A model generated the notes under the pieces. The model did no database searches, was not told the origin of the DNA, and saw nothing but the letters and a program-made list of their open reading frames with translations. A DNA stretch of 51,917 bases from Saccharibacillus sp. JS10. GTDB lineage: Bacteria; Bacillota; Bacilli; Paenibacillales; Paenibacillaceae. A program made the translations under genes and the position numbers. Shown here piece by piece: positions 29,099-38,269 of this stretch; the first letter of the stretch is position 1, and the number at the start of each line of letters is the position of its first letter. The stretch lies in the NCBI RefSeq assembly GCF_024436065.1, contig NZ_JANFNS010000011.1:1-51917 (forward strand), written 5' to 3'.

Positions 29099-30592
29099 AT
29101 GAGTCAAGGAATTACAGTGGTGGGACTGGGTTCGGGCGACCCAGATCAACTCACCCTGGGGATATGGAAGATCCTTCAGAATGCGAATCGCGTTTATGTG
29201 CGAACCCAAGAACATCCGGTCATGAACCGGATCGCAGAAGAAGGCATCAAGTTTGAATCGTTCGACTCCGTTTATGAGGCAAATGATTCGTTCGGAGAAG
29301 TATACGAGAGTATCGCTCGTCGAATTTTGGAGCTATCGCAAAACGAAGCTTTGGTCTATGCCGTTCCCGGGCATCCCATGGTTGCTGAGAAGACGGTGCT
29401 GTTGCTACGCGAGTACGCGGACGCCGCGGGTATTCCTTTACAGGTACTGGGCGGAGAAAGTTTCCTTGATCAGGCATTTGTCCGTCTTGGCTTCGATCCG
29501 ATCGAAGGATTTCAACTGTTGGACTCTTCCGCTGTCACATCCGAGCTGATCCAACCTTCGCTACATACGCTGATTGGTCAAGTGTACGATTCGCTGACCG
29601 CTTCCGAGGTTAAACTCGGATTGATGGATGTCTATCCGGATGACCATCCGGTTGTTGTGGGACATGCACTCGGCGTAGAAGGAGAAGAACGTATTTTGCA
29701 CGTGCCTTTATACGAATTAGATCGTTTGGAAGGCTACGGCAATCTATCGCTCATCTATGTTCCACGCAGCGAAGACGATTCGCTCCGAGCGAGCAGCTTT
29801 GCTCGTCTGCATGAGATTGTCCGTATTTTGCGCAGCCCAGGCGGTTGCCCGTGGGATATGGAGCAGACGCATGCGTCGATTCGCAAAAACTTGATCGAAG
29901 AGACTTATGAAGTGATCGAGACAATCGACGAAGACGACCCTGATCATATGCGAGAAGAATTAGGTGATTTGCTTCTGCAAATTATGCTTCATTCTCAAAT
30001 GGAAGAAGAAGTCGGAACTTTTAACGTTTACGACGTGATTCGTGAGTTGAATGAGAAGTTAATCTTCCGTCATCCGCATGTGTTCGGCGATCTCGCCGCT
30101 GGCGATGCCCAAGAAGCGTTGAACAATTGGGATGCGATGAAAGTCGAAGAGAAAAAGCGTAAAGGTCTGGCTTCGCCGGAGGCTTCACTGCTCGACGGCG
30201 TTCCTAAAGACCTTCCTTCATTGATGAAAGCTTACAAAATCCAGAAAAAAGCGGCGAAAGTCGGTTTTGACTGGGATGAAGTCTCCAGTGCATTCGCTAA
30301 AATCGAAGAAGAGTTGGACGAGTTGAAAGAAGCGCTGAATCAGGGAGCAAGTTCTGAGAAAATGAAGCTTGAACTTGGCGATTTACTATTTTCGACCGTC
30401 AATGTCGCTCGTTTTTTAGATCTCGATCCCGAAGAAGCTTTATCGCTCGTCAACGACAAGTTCCGTCGCCGTTTCCGTTATATCGAAGATCGTCTGCGTG
30501 AGCGAGGAAGTTCTCCTCAAAGCAGTACGCTGGATGAAATGGATACCCTTTGGAACGAAGCCAAAACAGCGGAATCATCTTCTTCGTCTTAA
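29099..30592 (+). CDS. yabN: YabN: tetrapyrrole-methylase-like domain fused to MazG
   Basis: Encodes 497 residues from ATG 29099 (GGAGAGG upstream); an in-frame ATG at 29066 lacks a site. Residues about 1-225 resemble SAM-dependent tetrapyrrole (CbiE/F-type) methylases (ITVVGLGSGDPDQLTLG, VYAVPGHPMVAE). From about residue 245 a MazG NTP pyrophosphohydrolase pair follows, with RSPGGCPWDMEQTH, EETYEVIE and EELGDLLLQIMLH carrying the EExxE and ExxD metal ligands, and a second weaker repeat near 395-440 (EEELDELKEAL, ELGDLLFSTVN). MazG hydrolyses NTPs and dampens stress signals; the role of the methylase part is not known. It is followed by HU. Confidence 0.94.
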   Translation: MSQGITVVGLGSGDPDQLTLGIWKILQNANRVYVRTQEHPVMNRIAEEGIKFESFDSVYEANDSFGEVYESIARRILELSQNEALVYAVPGHPMVAEKTVLLLREYADAAGIPLQVLGGESFLDQAFVRLGFDPIEGFQLLDSSAVTSELIQPSLHTLIGQVYDSLTASEVKLGLMDVYPDDHPVVVGHALGVEGEERILHVPLYELDRLEGYGNLSLIYVPRSEDDSLRASSFARLHEIVRILRSPGGCPWDMEQTHASIRKNLIEETYEVIETIDEDDPDHMREELGDLLLQIMLHSQMEEEVGTFNVYDVIRELNEKLIFRHPHVFGDLAAGDAQEALNNWDAMKVEEKKRKGLASPEASLLDGVPKDLPSLMKAYKIQKKAAKVGFDWDEVSSAFAKIEEELDELKEALNQGASSEKMKLELGDLLFSTVNVARFLDLDPEEALSLVNDKFRRRFRYIEDRLRERGSSPQSSTLDEMDTLWNEAKTAESSSSS

Positions 30593-30796
30593 AATTTGTC
30601 GTCTACGCAACAAGGAATCCAGCTTTGTATCCAGAATACAAAAGATGCGGTGTAGGCGATGACCAGATTGGATAACCGCGGCAGTAAGGGCTTGTTCCGA
30701 TACACCGCTTATCATTATAGCAATTCATCAAGCGTTGCTTTCTTACATATGAAGAATAGCCAACGCAACTTTAAAATTTCGGGAGGAATGAAACGA
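30593..30796 (+). promoter_or_regulatory. HU leader region
   Basis: A weak sigma-A promoter candidate is TTGTTC (30692-30697), 18 bases, TATAGC (30716-30721). Upstream of it a small hairpin (TTTGTAT-CCAGA-ATACAAA, about 30624-30642) lies inside a looser CTACGC/GCGGTGTAG pairing, which could be the weak 3' end of yabN. No gene is seen. Confidence 0.4.
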
Positions 30797-31069
30797 ATGA
30801 ATAAAACAGAACTGATTAACAGCATCGCGGAAAAAAGCGGCGTAGGCAAAAAAGAAGTCGAAGCGGTATTGAACGGCTTTATGGACGGTGTAACCGAAGC
30901 GCTGGCAGGTGGCGATAAAGTTCAACTGATCGGTTTCGGTACATTCGAAACTCGTAAGCGTGCAGGTCGCACAGGCCGCAACCCGCAAACAGGCGAGCCA
31001 ATCACAATTCCTGAATCCAGCGTTCCTGCATTCAAAGCAGGTAACAAACTTAAAGAAGCGGTTAAGTAA
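30797..31069 (+). CDS. hbs: Histone-like DNA-binding protein HU
   Basis: Encodes 90 residues from ATG 30797, ten bases behind GGGAGG; an ATG at 30788 is too close and the longer frame to 30659 has no family support. HU bends and compacts DNA as a dimer. The sequence starts MNKTELINSIAEKSGVGKKE. The beta-arm region carries GFGTFETRKRAGRTGRNPQT (about 46-65) with the intercalating proline in the arm tip, ending VPAFKAGNKLKEAVK. The gene is two bases from rqcP, so the two are co-translated. In B. subtilis hbs lies elsewhere. Confidence 0.96.
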   Translation: MNKTELINSIAEKSGVGKKEVEAVLNGFMDGVTEALAGGDKVQLIGFGTFETRKRAGRTGRNPQTGEPITIPESSVPAFKAGNKLKEAVK

Positions 31070-31071
31070 TT

Positions 31072-31350
31072 ATGCGTGTCGATAAATTCCTGAAGGTGTC
31101 CAGGCTCATCAAACGTCGCACTGTAGCGAAAGACGTATCTGAGCAAGGTCGCGTGCTGATCAATGGCCGCGAGGCCAAGCCCAGCGCTTCGGTGAAAGTC
31201 GGCGACGAAATTACGGTTCAGTTCGGGCAAAAGCTCGTTACGGTTCGCGTCGAACGTATTGCCGACACGACGCGTAAAGATGAAGCCGCAGGCATGTATA
31301 CCGTTGTCAAAGAAGAACCGATTCCTCGTGAAGAAGGTTTAAACTTCTGA
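31072..31350 (+). CDS. rqcP: RqcP (YabO), S4-domain ribosome quality-control factor
   Basis: Encodes 92 residues. The S4 RNA-binding domain fills the first two thirds: MRVDKFLKVSRLIKRRTVAK (1-20), GRVLINGREAKPSASVKVGD (about 26-45). RqcP binds 50S-peptidyl-tRNA complexes with RqcH and supports poly-alanine tailing of stalled chains. Its C-terminal tail is polar and acidic. The start codon is two bases after the HU stop. In spore formers yabP and yabQ follow; here a terminator and about 290 bases of non-coding DNA follow before divIC. Confidence 0.95.
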   Translation: MRVDKFLKVSRLIKRRTVAKDVSEQGRVLINGREAKPSASVKVGDEITVQFGQKLVTVRVERIADTTRKDEAAGMYTVVKEEPIPREEGLNF

Positions 31351-31370
31351 TTGTTGTTTGAAAAAGGAAA

Positions 31371-31405
31371 AAGGCGTTTTCGCATAGTGCGAAAGCGCCT
31401 TTTTC
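31371..31405 (+). terminator. Intrinsic terminator after rqcP
   Basis: AAGGCGTTTTCGC/GCGAAAGCGCCTT stem (one wobble) and T-run. Confidence 0.92.
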
Positions 31406-31696
31406 GGCTATTTTTATCGTTTTTCGCGTCATTTCGCTTTTTTCTGTGTTAATGTTTAAGGGAGATGTAGAAGTTGGGCTAGACAGACTATTGACCTGGT
31501 TTTATCTGGATAAAGAATAGTTCCGCTGCTCTATCGAGTAAAGCACGATTTTTTCCGATAATACATAATGAATTAGTCGATAACCCCCTTTTTTTGAAAA
31601 TACATCGGGCAGTTGTAACCATTTTATATAATAGCCGACATGATCATTTGCTTTTTAATTGAAAAGTAATGAATTTGTTCGGTGAAGGAGGATTCC
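31406..31696 (+). other. Non-coding gap where yabP and yabQ are expected
   Basis: There is no ORF with a ribosome binding site before divIC. The DNA is A/T-rich. A TATAAT at 31627-31632 and a TTGACC at 31542-31547 are present but neither has a well-spaced partner. I see no remnant of yabP or yabQ by eye, and no tRNA gene. Confidence 0.5.
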
Positions 31697-32089
31697 ATGA
31701 GAGCGACTTCCGCAGCAACAAAACCGAACAGACAACAGCCTGAGCAATCACCCAAAACGACTCGAACTGAGGTTCGACGTACATCGTCTAATCGACAGCA
31801 GAGCGGCAAGAAGCGTCTTCGCTTATGGGCCGCCTTGATGATTGTTTTATTTGTTTGGGCTGGATATACGCTGTTTCAACAAAGTTCTGTGATCGCAGAC
31901 AAAGCTGCACGACTTGAGAGCAGCCAAGCCGTGAAAGTGAAAAGCGAGACCGCGCTAAACGAAGTAAAAGCCGAGATCACCCGTCTGAAAGATCCGGAAT
32001 ACATTTCGCAACTTGCGCGCAAAGAATACAACATGTTTAAACCGGAAGAAATCCCGATTCGCGTGTCTGGAGAAGGCGGCGGAGAGTAG
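31697..32089 (+). CDS. divIC: Septum formation initiator DivIC
   Basis: Encodes 130 residues from ATG 31697, with AAGGAGG at 31685-31691; a GTG at 31682 would overlap the site. Topology: a basic Gln/Arg-rich cytosolic end (about 1-43), one membrane segment (LWAALMIVLFVWAGYTLF, about 45-62), then an extracellular coiled coil (about 65-105) ending in DPEYISQLARKEYNMFKPEE, the FtsB/DivIC signature. It acts in the divisome with FtsL and DivIB. A sigma-A promoter for the next gene starts shortly after its stop. Confidence 0.93.
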   Translation: MRATSAATKPNRQQPEQSPKTTRTEVRRTSSNRQQSGKKRLRLWAALMIVLFVWAGYTLFQQSSVIADKAARLESSQAVKVKSETALNEVKAEITRLKDPEYISQLARKEYNMFKPEEIPIRVSGEGGGE

Positions 32090-32119
32090 ATTTCACGCGG
32101 GTTGACGCGGTTTTGTTTG

Positions 32120-32148
32120 TTGACCGGCGTTTCCGCTTCCGTTATAAT
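32120..32148 (+). promoter_or_regulatory. Sigma-A promoter of yabR
   Basis: TTGACC (32120-32125), 17 bases, TATAAT (32143-32148). Confidence 0.85.
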
Positions 32149-32215
32149 CAAATCACCGCAGACCGGAATTTGACTATTTCGGCTGGATATTTTTAAGGGA
32201 GGATCATTTTATTCT

Positions 32216-32770
32216 ATGGCAATTGAAGTAGGCACCAAATTAGAGGGCAAAGTGACAGGCATTACGCATTTCGGAGCATTTGTGGATTTGTCCGGAGGTG
32301 TCACGGGTCTTGTTCATATCTCGGAGATCGCTGACAACTATGTAAAAGATGTGAATGATCACCTGAAAATTGGCGACACAGTGACAGTTAAAGTCATCAA
32401 TGTCGACAAAGACGGAAAGATTGGATTGTCGATCAAGCAAACCGTCGACAGACCAGCCGGTTCTGCACCTGCACCATCTTCACGTCCACCTAGACCGGAT
32501 CGTCCAAGCAGCGGCGGTAGCGGTGAGCGCTTTAGCGGCGGTGGCAGTGGTGGCGGCGGTGGATTTAACCGAGGCGGCGGTAGTGGCGGTGGAAGACCTT
32601 CCAGACCTCCAGGCGGCGGTAAACCTGCATTTGGTGGTAAGCCCGCTTTTGGTAAGCCTTCGTTCGATGATAAATTGACCCGTTTCCTTAAGGACAGTGA
32701 AGAACGAATTTCTTCGATCAAGAAAAATACGGAATCCAAACGTGGAGGCCGTGGCGCCAAAAGATCGTAA
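32216..32770 (+). CDS. yabR: S1-domain RNA-binding protein with Gly/Arg-rich tail (YabR)
   Basis: Encodes 184 residues. An S1 OB-fold fills residues 1-72 (GTKLEGKVTGITHFGAFVDL, GLVHISEIADNYVKDVNDHL, VKVINVDKDGKIGLSIKQ). Then comes a long low-complexity region (about 78-148) rich in Gly, Ser, Pro and Arg, with FxRGGGSGGG and KPAFGGKPAFGKPSF repeats, and a short charged C-terminal helix (LTRFLKDSEERISSIKKN) ending in an RGGRGAKRS tail. It probably binds RNA, possibly forming condensates through the tail. GGGAGG precedes ATG 32216. spoIIE, next in B. subtilis, is absent. Confidence 0.93.
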   Translation: MAIEVGTKLEGKVTGITHFGAFVDLSGGVTGLVHISEIADNYVKDVNDHLKIGDTVTVKVINVDKDGKIGLSIKQTVDRPAGSAPAPSSRPPRPDRPSSGGSGERFSGGGSGGGGGFNRGGGSGGGRPSRPPGGGKPAFGGKPAFGKPSFDDKLTRFLKDSEERISSIKKNTESKRGGRGAKRS

Positions 32771-32784
32771 TGATCACATAGCAT

Positions 32785-32822
32785 ACCGCGAATGGCTGAA
32801 TTCAGTCACTCGCGGTTTTTTG
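32785..32822 (+). terminator. Intrinsic terminator of yabR
   Basis: ACCGCGA (32785-32791) and TCGCGGT (32810-32816) with inner pairing TGGCTGAATTCAGTCA, followed by six T residues. Confidence 0.9.
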
Positions 32823-32934
32823 CTTTGCTGCATTTCAACAAAAAGCGATCGTTATCCGATAAAAGACAGAGGGAATTTGGAGTGTTTGCCAGCAATCGTT
32901 ATGGTACACTGGATATCAATACAGGTTCCGGAAA

Positions 32935-33894
32935 TTGGAAGAGATTGTACCCGAAAGGATGGGATGCGAAGTGGCTGCACCAGATCTACCCGGATTTAGA
33001 CCGGGAACGGTCGTAACCGGCGCGTCTCATGGCGGGCAATATACGATTCAGTCTCTAATTGGCAAAGGCGCCAACGGCAATGTCTATCTGGTTCGAACAG
33101 CGGGAGGTCAACAAGCCGCATTAAAAGTAGGGCCGGAAAAGCCGGAACTTAAAGCGGAAGTTGAAGTGCTGGCTCAGCTGAAAAAAAGCGAGCTGAAAAA
33201 CGGCGACCATCGCTCTTTTTTGCTGGATGCTGACCGTTACCAGACAGAGGACCGATCAGTTCCTTTTTATGTGATGAAATTTGTTCGCGGCGTGCCGATC
33301 GATGCGTATATACGAAAATACGGTTATCGTCATATCGGCACAGCGGGTCTAGGATTGTTAGAACGGTTATCCGGTCTACATCGTGCTGGCTTTGCATTCG
33401 GTGATTTGAAGCCTTGTCACGTGCTGGTCGAAGAAAGCGGCGGAGTGGAGTTGGTCGATTACGGCGGCGCGACCGTGATCGGAGCGAACGTGAAGCAATA
33501 TAGCGGCTGGTACGATCGTAAATATTGGAATGCAGGCACGCGAACCGCCGATCCCGGCTACGACCTGTTTGCTTTTGCCGTATTGTGTTTACATGTGTTC
33601 GACGAGCGAGCTTTGCGACGGGTAGATGCGGCACTGCTGCCGCAGACTCGAAGTGTCGAAGACCTGATTCAGCTTGCCGGACGTATTCCGGCTTTGAAGC
33701 CTTTTGAACCCTGGCTTGCACGTGCGCTTCGGGGTGGTTTCCATAACGCTAGAGAAGCACATGCGCAGTGGAAAGTTCTTTGTCGGTTATATCCAACGTC
33801 CAGCAAAAAAGGTGCTTCAAAGTTGCTTGCTACCGCTTTTTTCGGCTCGTTAATATTGCTGGGGATTGTATTGTATACAGGGCTCTCAATATAA
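32935..33894 (+). CDS. yabT: YabT-like serine/threonine protein kinase with C-terminal membrane anchor
   Basis: Encodes up to 319 residues. The start is uncertain: TTG 32935, ATG 32959 or GTG 32971. Kinase features by TTG numbering: glycine loop LIGKGANGNVYLV (about 41-53), the VAIK-type lysine Lys64 (AALKVG), catalytic Asp157 in GDLKP and the DFG-equivalent Asp175 in VDYGG. The blocks YDRKYWNAGTRTADPGYDLF closely follow B. subtilis YabT, a DNA-stimulated kinase made during sporulation. The usual Asn after DLKP (DLKPxN) is His162 here (DLKPCH). One membrane segment (ATAFFGSLILLGIVLYTGL, about 298-316) ends the chain. The gene lies before tilS; spoIIE and yabS are missing upstream. Confidence 0.88.
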   Translation: MEEIVPERMGCEVAAPDLPGFRPGTVVTGASHGGQYTIQSLIGKGANGNVYLVRTAGGQQAALKVGPEKPELKAEVEVLAQLKKSELKNGDHRSFLLDADRYQTEDRSVPFYVMKFVRGVPIDAYIRKYGYRHIGTAGLGLLERLSGLHRAGFAFGDLKPCHVLVEESGGVELVDYGGATVIGANVKQYSGWYDRKYWNAGTRTADPGYDLFAFAVLCLHVFDERALRRVDAALLPQTRSVEDLIQLAGRIPALKPFEPWLARALRGGFHNAREAHAQWKVLCRLYPTSSKKGASKLLATAFFGSLILLGIVLYTGLSI

Positions 33895-33929
33895 CGCTTG
33901 AAGGCGAAAAGAAATGGAGGCTTGCTTTG

Positions 33930-35360
33930 TTGAAGGACCGACCTGCATGGCTTCAAGATATTCAAAAAGAAGTTGAAGAGCATAGAATGTGGAGCGCCGG
34001 TGATACGGTAGTGGCAGCGGTATCCGGCGGACCGGATTCGATTGCGCTTCTTCATATCCTGCATAAGTTGGCTCAGGAATATCCTTTTCATTTGATATGT
34101 GCGCATATCAATCATGGACTAAGACCGGAAGAATCGATGTTGGAAGCTCAGCTTGTACAAGCGGTATCGACGCAACTGAACATTCCGTTCGAGCTAGGAG
34201 AACTGGATGTCACCGGTCATAAAAAAGCCCATAAACTAGGTACGCAAGTTGCGGCTCGCGAACTCCGATACCGATTTCTGGCGGAAGTTGCGCAGCGTCA
34301 TCAGGCGTCGGCAGTCGTGCTTGCGCACCATGCAGATGATCAAGCAGAGACAGTCATGCTGCATCTGCTTCGCGGTAGCGGTACAAGCGGGATTCGAGGC
34401 ATGCGCCGTGTTCGTCTGCAAGACGGGATTAAGTTTGTGCGACCGCTGCTGTCATTGAACAAAGAAACGTTGATTGCTTTTTGCCAAGAACGTAACCTGG
34501 CTTATGCCGTCGATAGCAGCAATTCGTCTACCGATTATACGCGGAATCGCTTACGGTTAGAGACGATTCCGCATCTAGAAAGCTACAACGGAAGATTGAC
34601 AGAAGCCCTAAATCGATTGGCGGATACGCTAGGCGCGGAAGACGATTATTTGCATCAACAGACGCTGTTTGCTTTTGATCAAGTATGCAAACGCAAAGAA
34701 GAAACAATCGAACTGGACATAGACGCTTTTTCCGTACAGCCCTTCGCTTTACAACGCAGGCTCATTAAATTAATATTAAATTACCTGTCGGAACCGGGAG
34801 CAGAGACCGATTTTGCGAAGGTGGATCAAGTTTGTCGACATCTTCTTGCTTCTGATGCTTCGACGTGGACGCTGGATCTCGGATATAGGCGAATGTGTAC
34901 GCGCGAATATGCTCGTGCGTTTTTCCATCTTGGCGTTATTCAAGTTAGCCCTGTTCCTTCTGAACGGGTAGATCGAAAACTTGGGATGCGCCAATTGTCT
35001 TTTGGGAATGTTGAGCTGACTTTTCGAGAAGATGCAGCAATTCCAGACTCTTCAGCGCTTATGAAGCTCGGTACGGAAGAGGTCGTTTTCGATGCGGATC
35101 GTTTAGCCTACCCACTTACAGTGCGTTCGCGTCTGCCGGGAGATCGGATTGAGCTTCCTCGCGGAGCCGGTACGAAAAAAGTCAAAGATTTGCTTATCGA
35201 CGCAAAAGTCGCTCCATCTGAACGAGATTTGATTCCCGTTTTGTGTGATGCGCAAGGTCGAATCATTTGGCTCGCGGGTCTAAAACGTTCAAATCAGGCG
35301 TGGATTGACGAGCAAAGTGAAAAGATTCTATATATTCGGATAGATCGGACTCTTTGTTGA
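33930..35360 (+). CDS. tilS: tRNA(Ile)-lysidine synthase
   Basis: Encodes 476 residues from TTG 33930 (TGGAGG at 33915-33920); TTG 33927 is the neighbouring alternative, and a longer frame to 33768 runs into yabT. TilS converts C34 of tRNA(Ile2) to lysidine so that it reads AUA. The PP-loop SGGPDS is at about 32-37, followed by ICAHINHGLRPEES and HHADDQAETVMLHLLRGSG (about 131-149). The C-terminal domains carry LTVRSRLPGDRIELPRGAGT and KVKDLLIDAKV, typical of TilS. It is essential in most bacteria. It is followed by hprT, as in B. subtilis. Confidence 0.96.
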   Translation: MKDRPAWLQDIQKEVEEHRMWSAGDTVVAAVSGGPDSIALLHILHKLAQEYPFHLICAHINHGLRPEESMLEAQLVQAVSTQLNIPFELGELDVTGHKKAHKLGTQVAARELRYRFLAEVAQRHQASAVVLAHHADDQAETVMLHLLRGSGTSGIRGMRRVRLQDGIKFVRPLLSLNKETLIAFCQERNLAYAVDSSNSSTDYTRNRLRLETIPHLESYNGRLTEALNRLADTLGAEDDYLHQQTLFAFDQVCKRKEETIELDIDAFSVQPFALQRRLIKLILNYLSEPGAETDFAKVDQVCRHLLASDASTWTLDLGYRRMCTREYARAFFHLGVIQVSPVPSERVDRKLGMRQLSFGNVELTFREDAAIPDSSALMKLGTEEVVFDADRLAYPLTVRSRLPGDRIELPRGAGTKKVKDLLIDAKVAPSERDLIPVLCDAQGRIIWLAGLKRSNQAWIDEQSEKILYIRIDRTLC

Positions 35361-35426
35361 CGGTTTTGGTTTATAAGAATAGAAAGAAAAAGAATTTAGA
35401 TTATAATTATGGGAGGGTCATGCACG

Positions 35427-35966
35427 TTGCAAAATGACATTCAAGAAATACTGATTAGTGAAGAAGAACTTCAGGCTAAAATCAAAGAGTTGGGCGAAAC
35501 CCTAAGTCTTGAATACACAGATCGCGATCCGCTTGTGATCTGCGTACTCAAAGGCGCTTTTATTTTTATGGCAGATTTGGTAAAACGCATTACGGTACCG
35601 ATCGAACTTGATTTTATGGCCGTATCGAGTTACGGCGCCGCGACAAAGTCTTCCGGCGTTGTTAAAATCATCAAAGATTTGGATACAACAGTAGAAGGAC
35701 GCGATGTACTGATTGTCGAAGATATTATCGACAGCGGGCTTACCCTTAGCCATCTGATCGAGCTTCTCAAAAACCGTAACGCCAAAAGCGTGAAGGTTGT
35801 CACGTTGTTCGATAAGCCTTCGGGCCGTTCGGTCAATATGGAAGCCGACTATACCGGTTTTGTTTTGCCGGATGCTTTCGTTGTAGGGTACGGTCTGGAT
35901 TACGCGGAACACTACCGCAACCTGCCGTATATTGGCGTGCTCAAGCCGGAAGTTTATACCAAGTAA
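35427..35966 (+). CDS. hprT: Hypoxanthine-guanine phosphoribosyltransferase
   Basis: Encodes 179 residues from TTG 35427, nine bases after GGGAGGG (35412-35418); an ATG at 35409 overlaps that site. It salvages hypoxanthine and guanine using PRPP. Blocks: [20 protein letters not shown] at the start, [12 protein letters not shown] (about 40-51), the PRPP loop [13 protein letters not shown] (about 94-106), and [20 protein letters not shown] near the end. In B. subtilis the protein acts with TilS to activate ftsH transcription; the same tilS-hprT-ftsH order is kept here. Confidence 0.96.
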   Translation: MQNDIQEILISEEELQAKIKELGETLSLEYTDRDPLVICVLKGAFIFMADLVKRITVPIELDFMAVSSYGAATKSSGVVKIIKDLDTTVEGRDVLIVEDIIDSGLTLSHLIELLKNRNAKSVKVVTLFDKPSGRSVNMEADYTGFVLPDAFVVGYGLDYAEHYRNLPYIGVLKPEVYTK

Positions 35967-36075
35967 GCTGAGATTTCACAACGAAATCGAACGTACATTC
36001 ACAGGCAACATGCAAAATGAAGCAAGACATCTGAATTGAAGAGTTTTGGCTTTGAAGTCCGCTCCGCGTCTGAAT

Positions 36076-36105
36076 TTGTGATGTGTGAACCGACTATGTT
36101 AAAAT
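36076..36105 (+). promoter_or_regulatory. Candidate ftsH promoter
   Basis: TTGTGA (36076-36081), 18 bases, TAAAAT (36100-36105) with an upstream TG that makes an extended -10 (TGTTAAAAT). It is 30 bases before the ftsH start. Confidence 0.55.
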
Positions 36106-36134
36106 AACTTCAGTGTCTTGAGAGGAGGTTGGGG

Positions 36135-38165
36135 ATGAATCGGTTCATCCGGAATTCTGGCTTTTATTTAATCCTTTTTCTTGTTGTGGTAGGCATCATT
36201 CAATTTTTGAACGGCGGTCGGGATACGGCCCAAGCTCCAAGATACGACGAACTGGTGCAGCAAGTTGATGCGAATAACGTGGAAGAAGCCACGTTCCAAT
36301 TCGAAAACTATGCTTATTTAGTCACTGGTACGTATAAGGAACCGTTGAAAGCAGATGGTCCAAAAACGTTCTCGACGTATATTCCATCCACGGAAAACGT
36401 GGTTGACAATCTAACGGCTAAAATGCAAACGAACAACGTAGAGGTATCTTGGAAGCCGATGAAGGGGCAGAGCATTTGGGTAACGCTGTTCACTTCGTTT
36501 ATTCCACTCATTTTGATGTTCGTCTTGTTCTTCTTCCTCTTTAATCAATCTCAGGGTGGCGGCGGCAAAGTGATGAACTTTGGCAAGAGCAAAGCCAAAC
36601 TGTATAACGAAGAAAAGAAAAAAGTGACCTTCAACGATGTTGCGGGTGCTGACGAAGAAAAGCAAGAGCTGGTTGAAGTCGTGGAATTCCTCAAAGATCC
36701 GCGTAAATTCGCGGCACTTGGAGCACGGATTCCAAAAGGCGTACTGCTTGTCGGTCCTCCGGGTACCGGTAAAACGTTGCTGGCACGAGCAGTAGCCGGC
36801 GAAGCAGGCGTAGCATTCTTCAGTATTTCCGGTTCCGACTTCGTCGAAATGTTTGTCGGCGTCGGCGCGTCTCGGGTACGCGATTTGTTCGAGAATGCGA
36901 AGAAAAATGCACCTTGTATCATCTTTATCGACGAAATCGACGCAGTCGGACGTCAACGGGGCGCAGGCCTTGGCGGCGGACACGACGAACGCGAGCAAAC
37001 GCTCAACCAATTGCTCGTTGAGATGGACGGTTTCGGCGAAAACGAAGGTATTATCATTATCGCGGCGACTAACCGCGCAGACATTCTTGACCCGGCATTG
37101 CTGCGTCCGGGACGTTTCGACCGTCAAATTACGGTAGATCGCCCAGACGTAAAAGGACGCGAAGCTGTCCTGCACGTACACGCACGCAACAAGCCGCTGA
37201 CGAAAGACGTTCAGCTTGATAAAATCGCGAAGCGCACAACCGGATTCTCCGGTGCCGATCTTCAGAACTTATTGAATGAAGCTGCATTGATCGCCGCTCG
37301 CCGAGATCGCAAAGATATTTCGATGAGTGAAATCGATGAAGCGATTGACCGCGTTATTGTCGGTACAGAGAAGAAAAGCCGCGTGATCAGCGAGCGTGAG
37401 AAGCGTATCGTCGCTTACCACGAAGCGGGTCATACCATCGTCGGCTACTTCCTCGAACATGCCGATACGGTTCATAAAGTAACCATCATTCCTCGTGGCC
37501 GCGCAGGCGGATACGTGATCATGATGCCAAAAGAAGATCGTATGCTCGTGACGAAGCAAGAATTGCTTGATCGCGTAACCGGGCTTCTCGGTGGGCGTGT
37601 ATCCGAAGAAATCTTTATCGGTGAAATCGGTACAGGCGCATACAGTGACTTCCAACAAGCAACAGGCATTGTACGTAGCATGATCATGGAATACGGTATG
37701 AGTGAAAAACTCGGACCGATGCAATTCGGAACCGGTCAAGGTCAAGTCTTCCTGGGACGCGATCTTGGACACGAACCGAATTACAGCGACGCTGTAGCTC
37801 ATGAGATCGATCAGGAAATGCAGCGCTTCGTAAATGAATCTTACGAACGCGCGCGTCAAATCTTGACCGAACGTGCAAAAGAAGTTCATCTGATTGCCAA
37901 TACACTGCTTGAAGTCGAAACGTTGGAACTTGATCAAATTCGTAATTTGATCGAATACGGTTCGCTCGAAGCGCCAGAAGGCGTAGCGAACAAACCGGAA
38001 GGCGAAGGCTCCGAGCCGGCAGCTGAACCGACATTCGACAGCATCGGTGAATCCAACGTTCGTTTGGATGAATCCGGTCCGGTAGACTTGGGTAAAGACG
38101 GTGACATTCCGAATAATACGCTCGATAAGCGCGATGATACGGACGATGGATCGAATCGTTCTTAA
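36135..38165 (+). CDS. ftsH: ATP-dependent zinc metalloprotease FtsH
   Basis: Encodes 676 residues from ATG 36135 (AGAGGAGG at 36121-36128; TTG 36129 is too close). A membrane-bound hexameric AAA+ protease that degrades misfolded membrane and regulatory proteins. Two membrane segments (about 10-27 and 118-137) flank an extracellular domain. Walker A GPPGTGKT is at 207-214, Walker [12 protein letters not shown] near 260, the second region of homology [20 protein letters not shown] near 315-334. The zinc site is HEAGH at 429-433 with a distal Asp later. The C-terminal tail of about 60 residues is acidic and disordered. It ends at a perfect terminator. Confidence 0.97.
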   Translation: MNRFIRNSGFYLILFLVVVGIIQFLNGGRDTAQAPRYDELVQQVDANNVEEATFQFENYAYLVTGTYKEPLKADGPKTFSTYIPSTENVVDNLTAKMQTNNVEVSWKPMKGQSIWVTLFTSFIPLILMFVLFFFLFNQSQGGGGKVMNFGKSKAKLYNEEKKKVTFNDVAGADEEKQELVEVVEFLKDPRKFAALGARIPKGVLLVGPPGTGKTLLARAVAGEAGVAFFSISGSDFVEMFVGVGASRVRDLFENAKKNAPCIIFIDEIDAVGRQRGAGLGGGHDEREQTLNQLLVEMDGFGENEGIIIIAATNRADILDPALLRPGRFDRQITVDRPDVKGREAVLHVHARNKPLTKDVQLDKIAKRTTGFSGADLQNLLNEAALIAARRDRKDISMSEIDEAIDRVIVGTEKKSRVISEREKRIVAYHEAGHTIVGYFLEHADTVHKVTIIPRGRAGGYVIMMPKEDRMLVTKQELLDRVTGLLGGRVSEEIFIGEIGTGAYSDFQQATGIVRSMIMEYGMSEKLGPMQFGTGQGQVFLGRDLGHEPNYSDAVAHEIDQEMQRFVNESYERARQILTERAKEVHLIANTLLEVETLELDQIRNLIEYGSLEAPEGVANKPEGEGSEPAAEPTFDSIGESNVRLDESGPVDLGKDGDIPNNTLDKRDDTDDGSNRS

Positions 38166-38205
38166 GCGATTTCTTCTTGGCTCTAACTCAACGCGGTGAT
38201 CAAGC

Positions 38206-38241
38206 AAGACCGGAAAACGAATCCTCGTTTTCCGGTCTTTT
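38206..38241 (+). terminator. Intrinsic terminator of ftsH
   Basis: A 15-bp perfect stem (AAGACCGGAAAACGA and its complement) with loop ATCC and a TTTT end. Confidence 0.9.
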
Positions 38242-38269
38242 CGTATGTGAAAGGAAGGAGGGATATTGG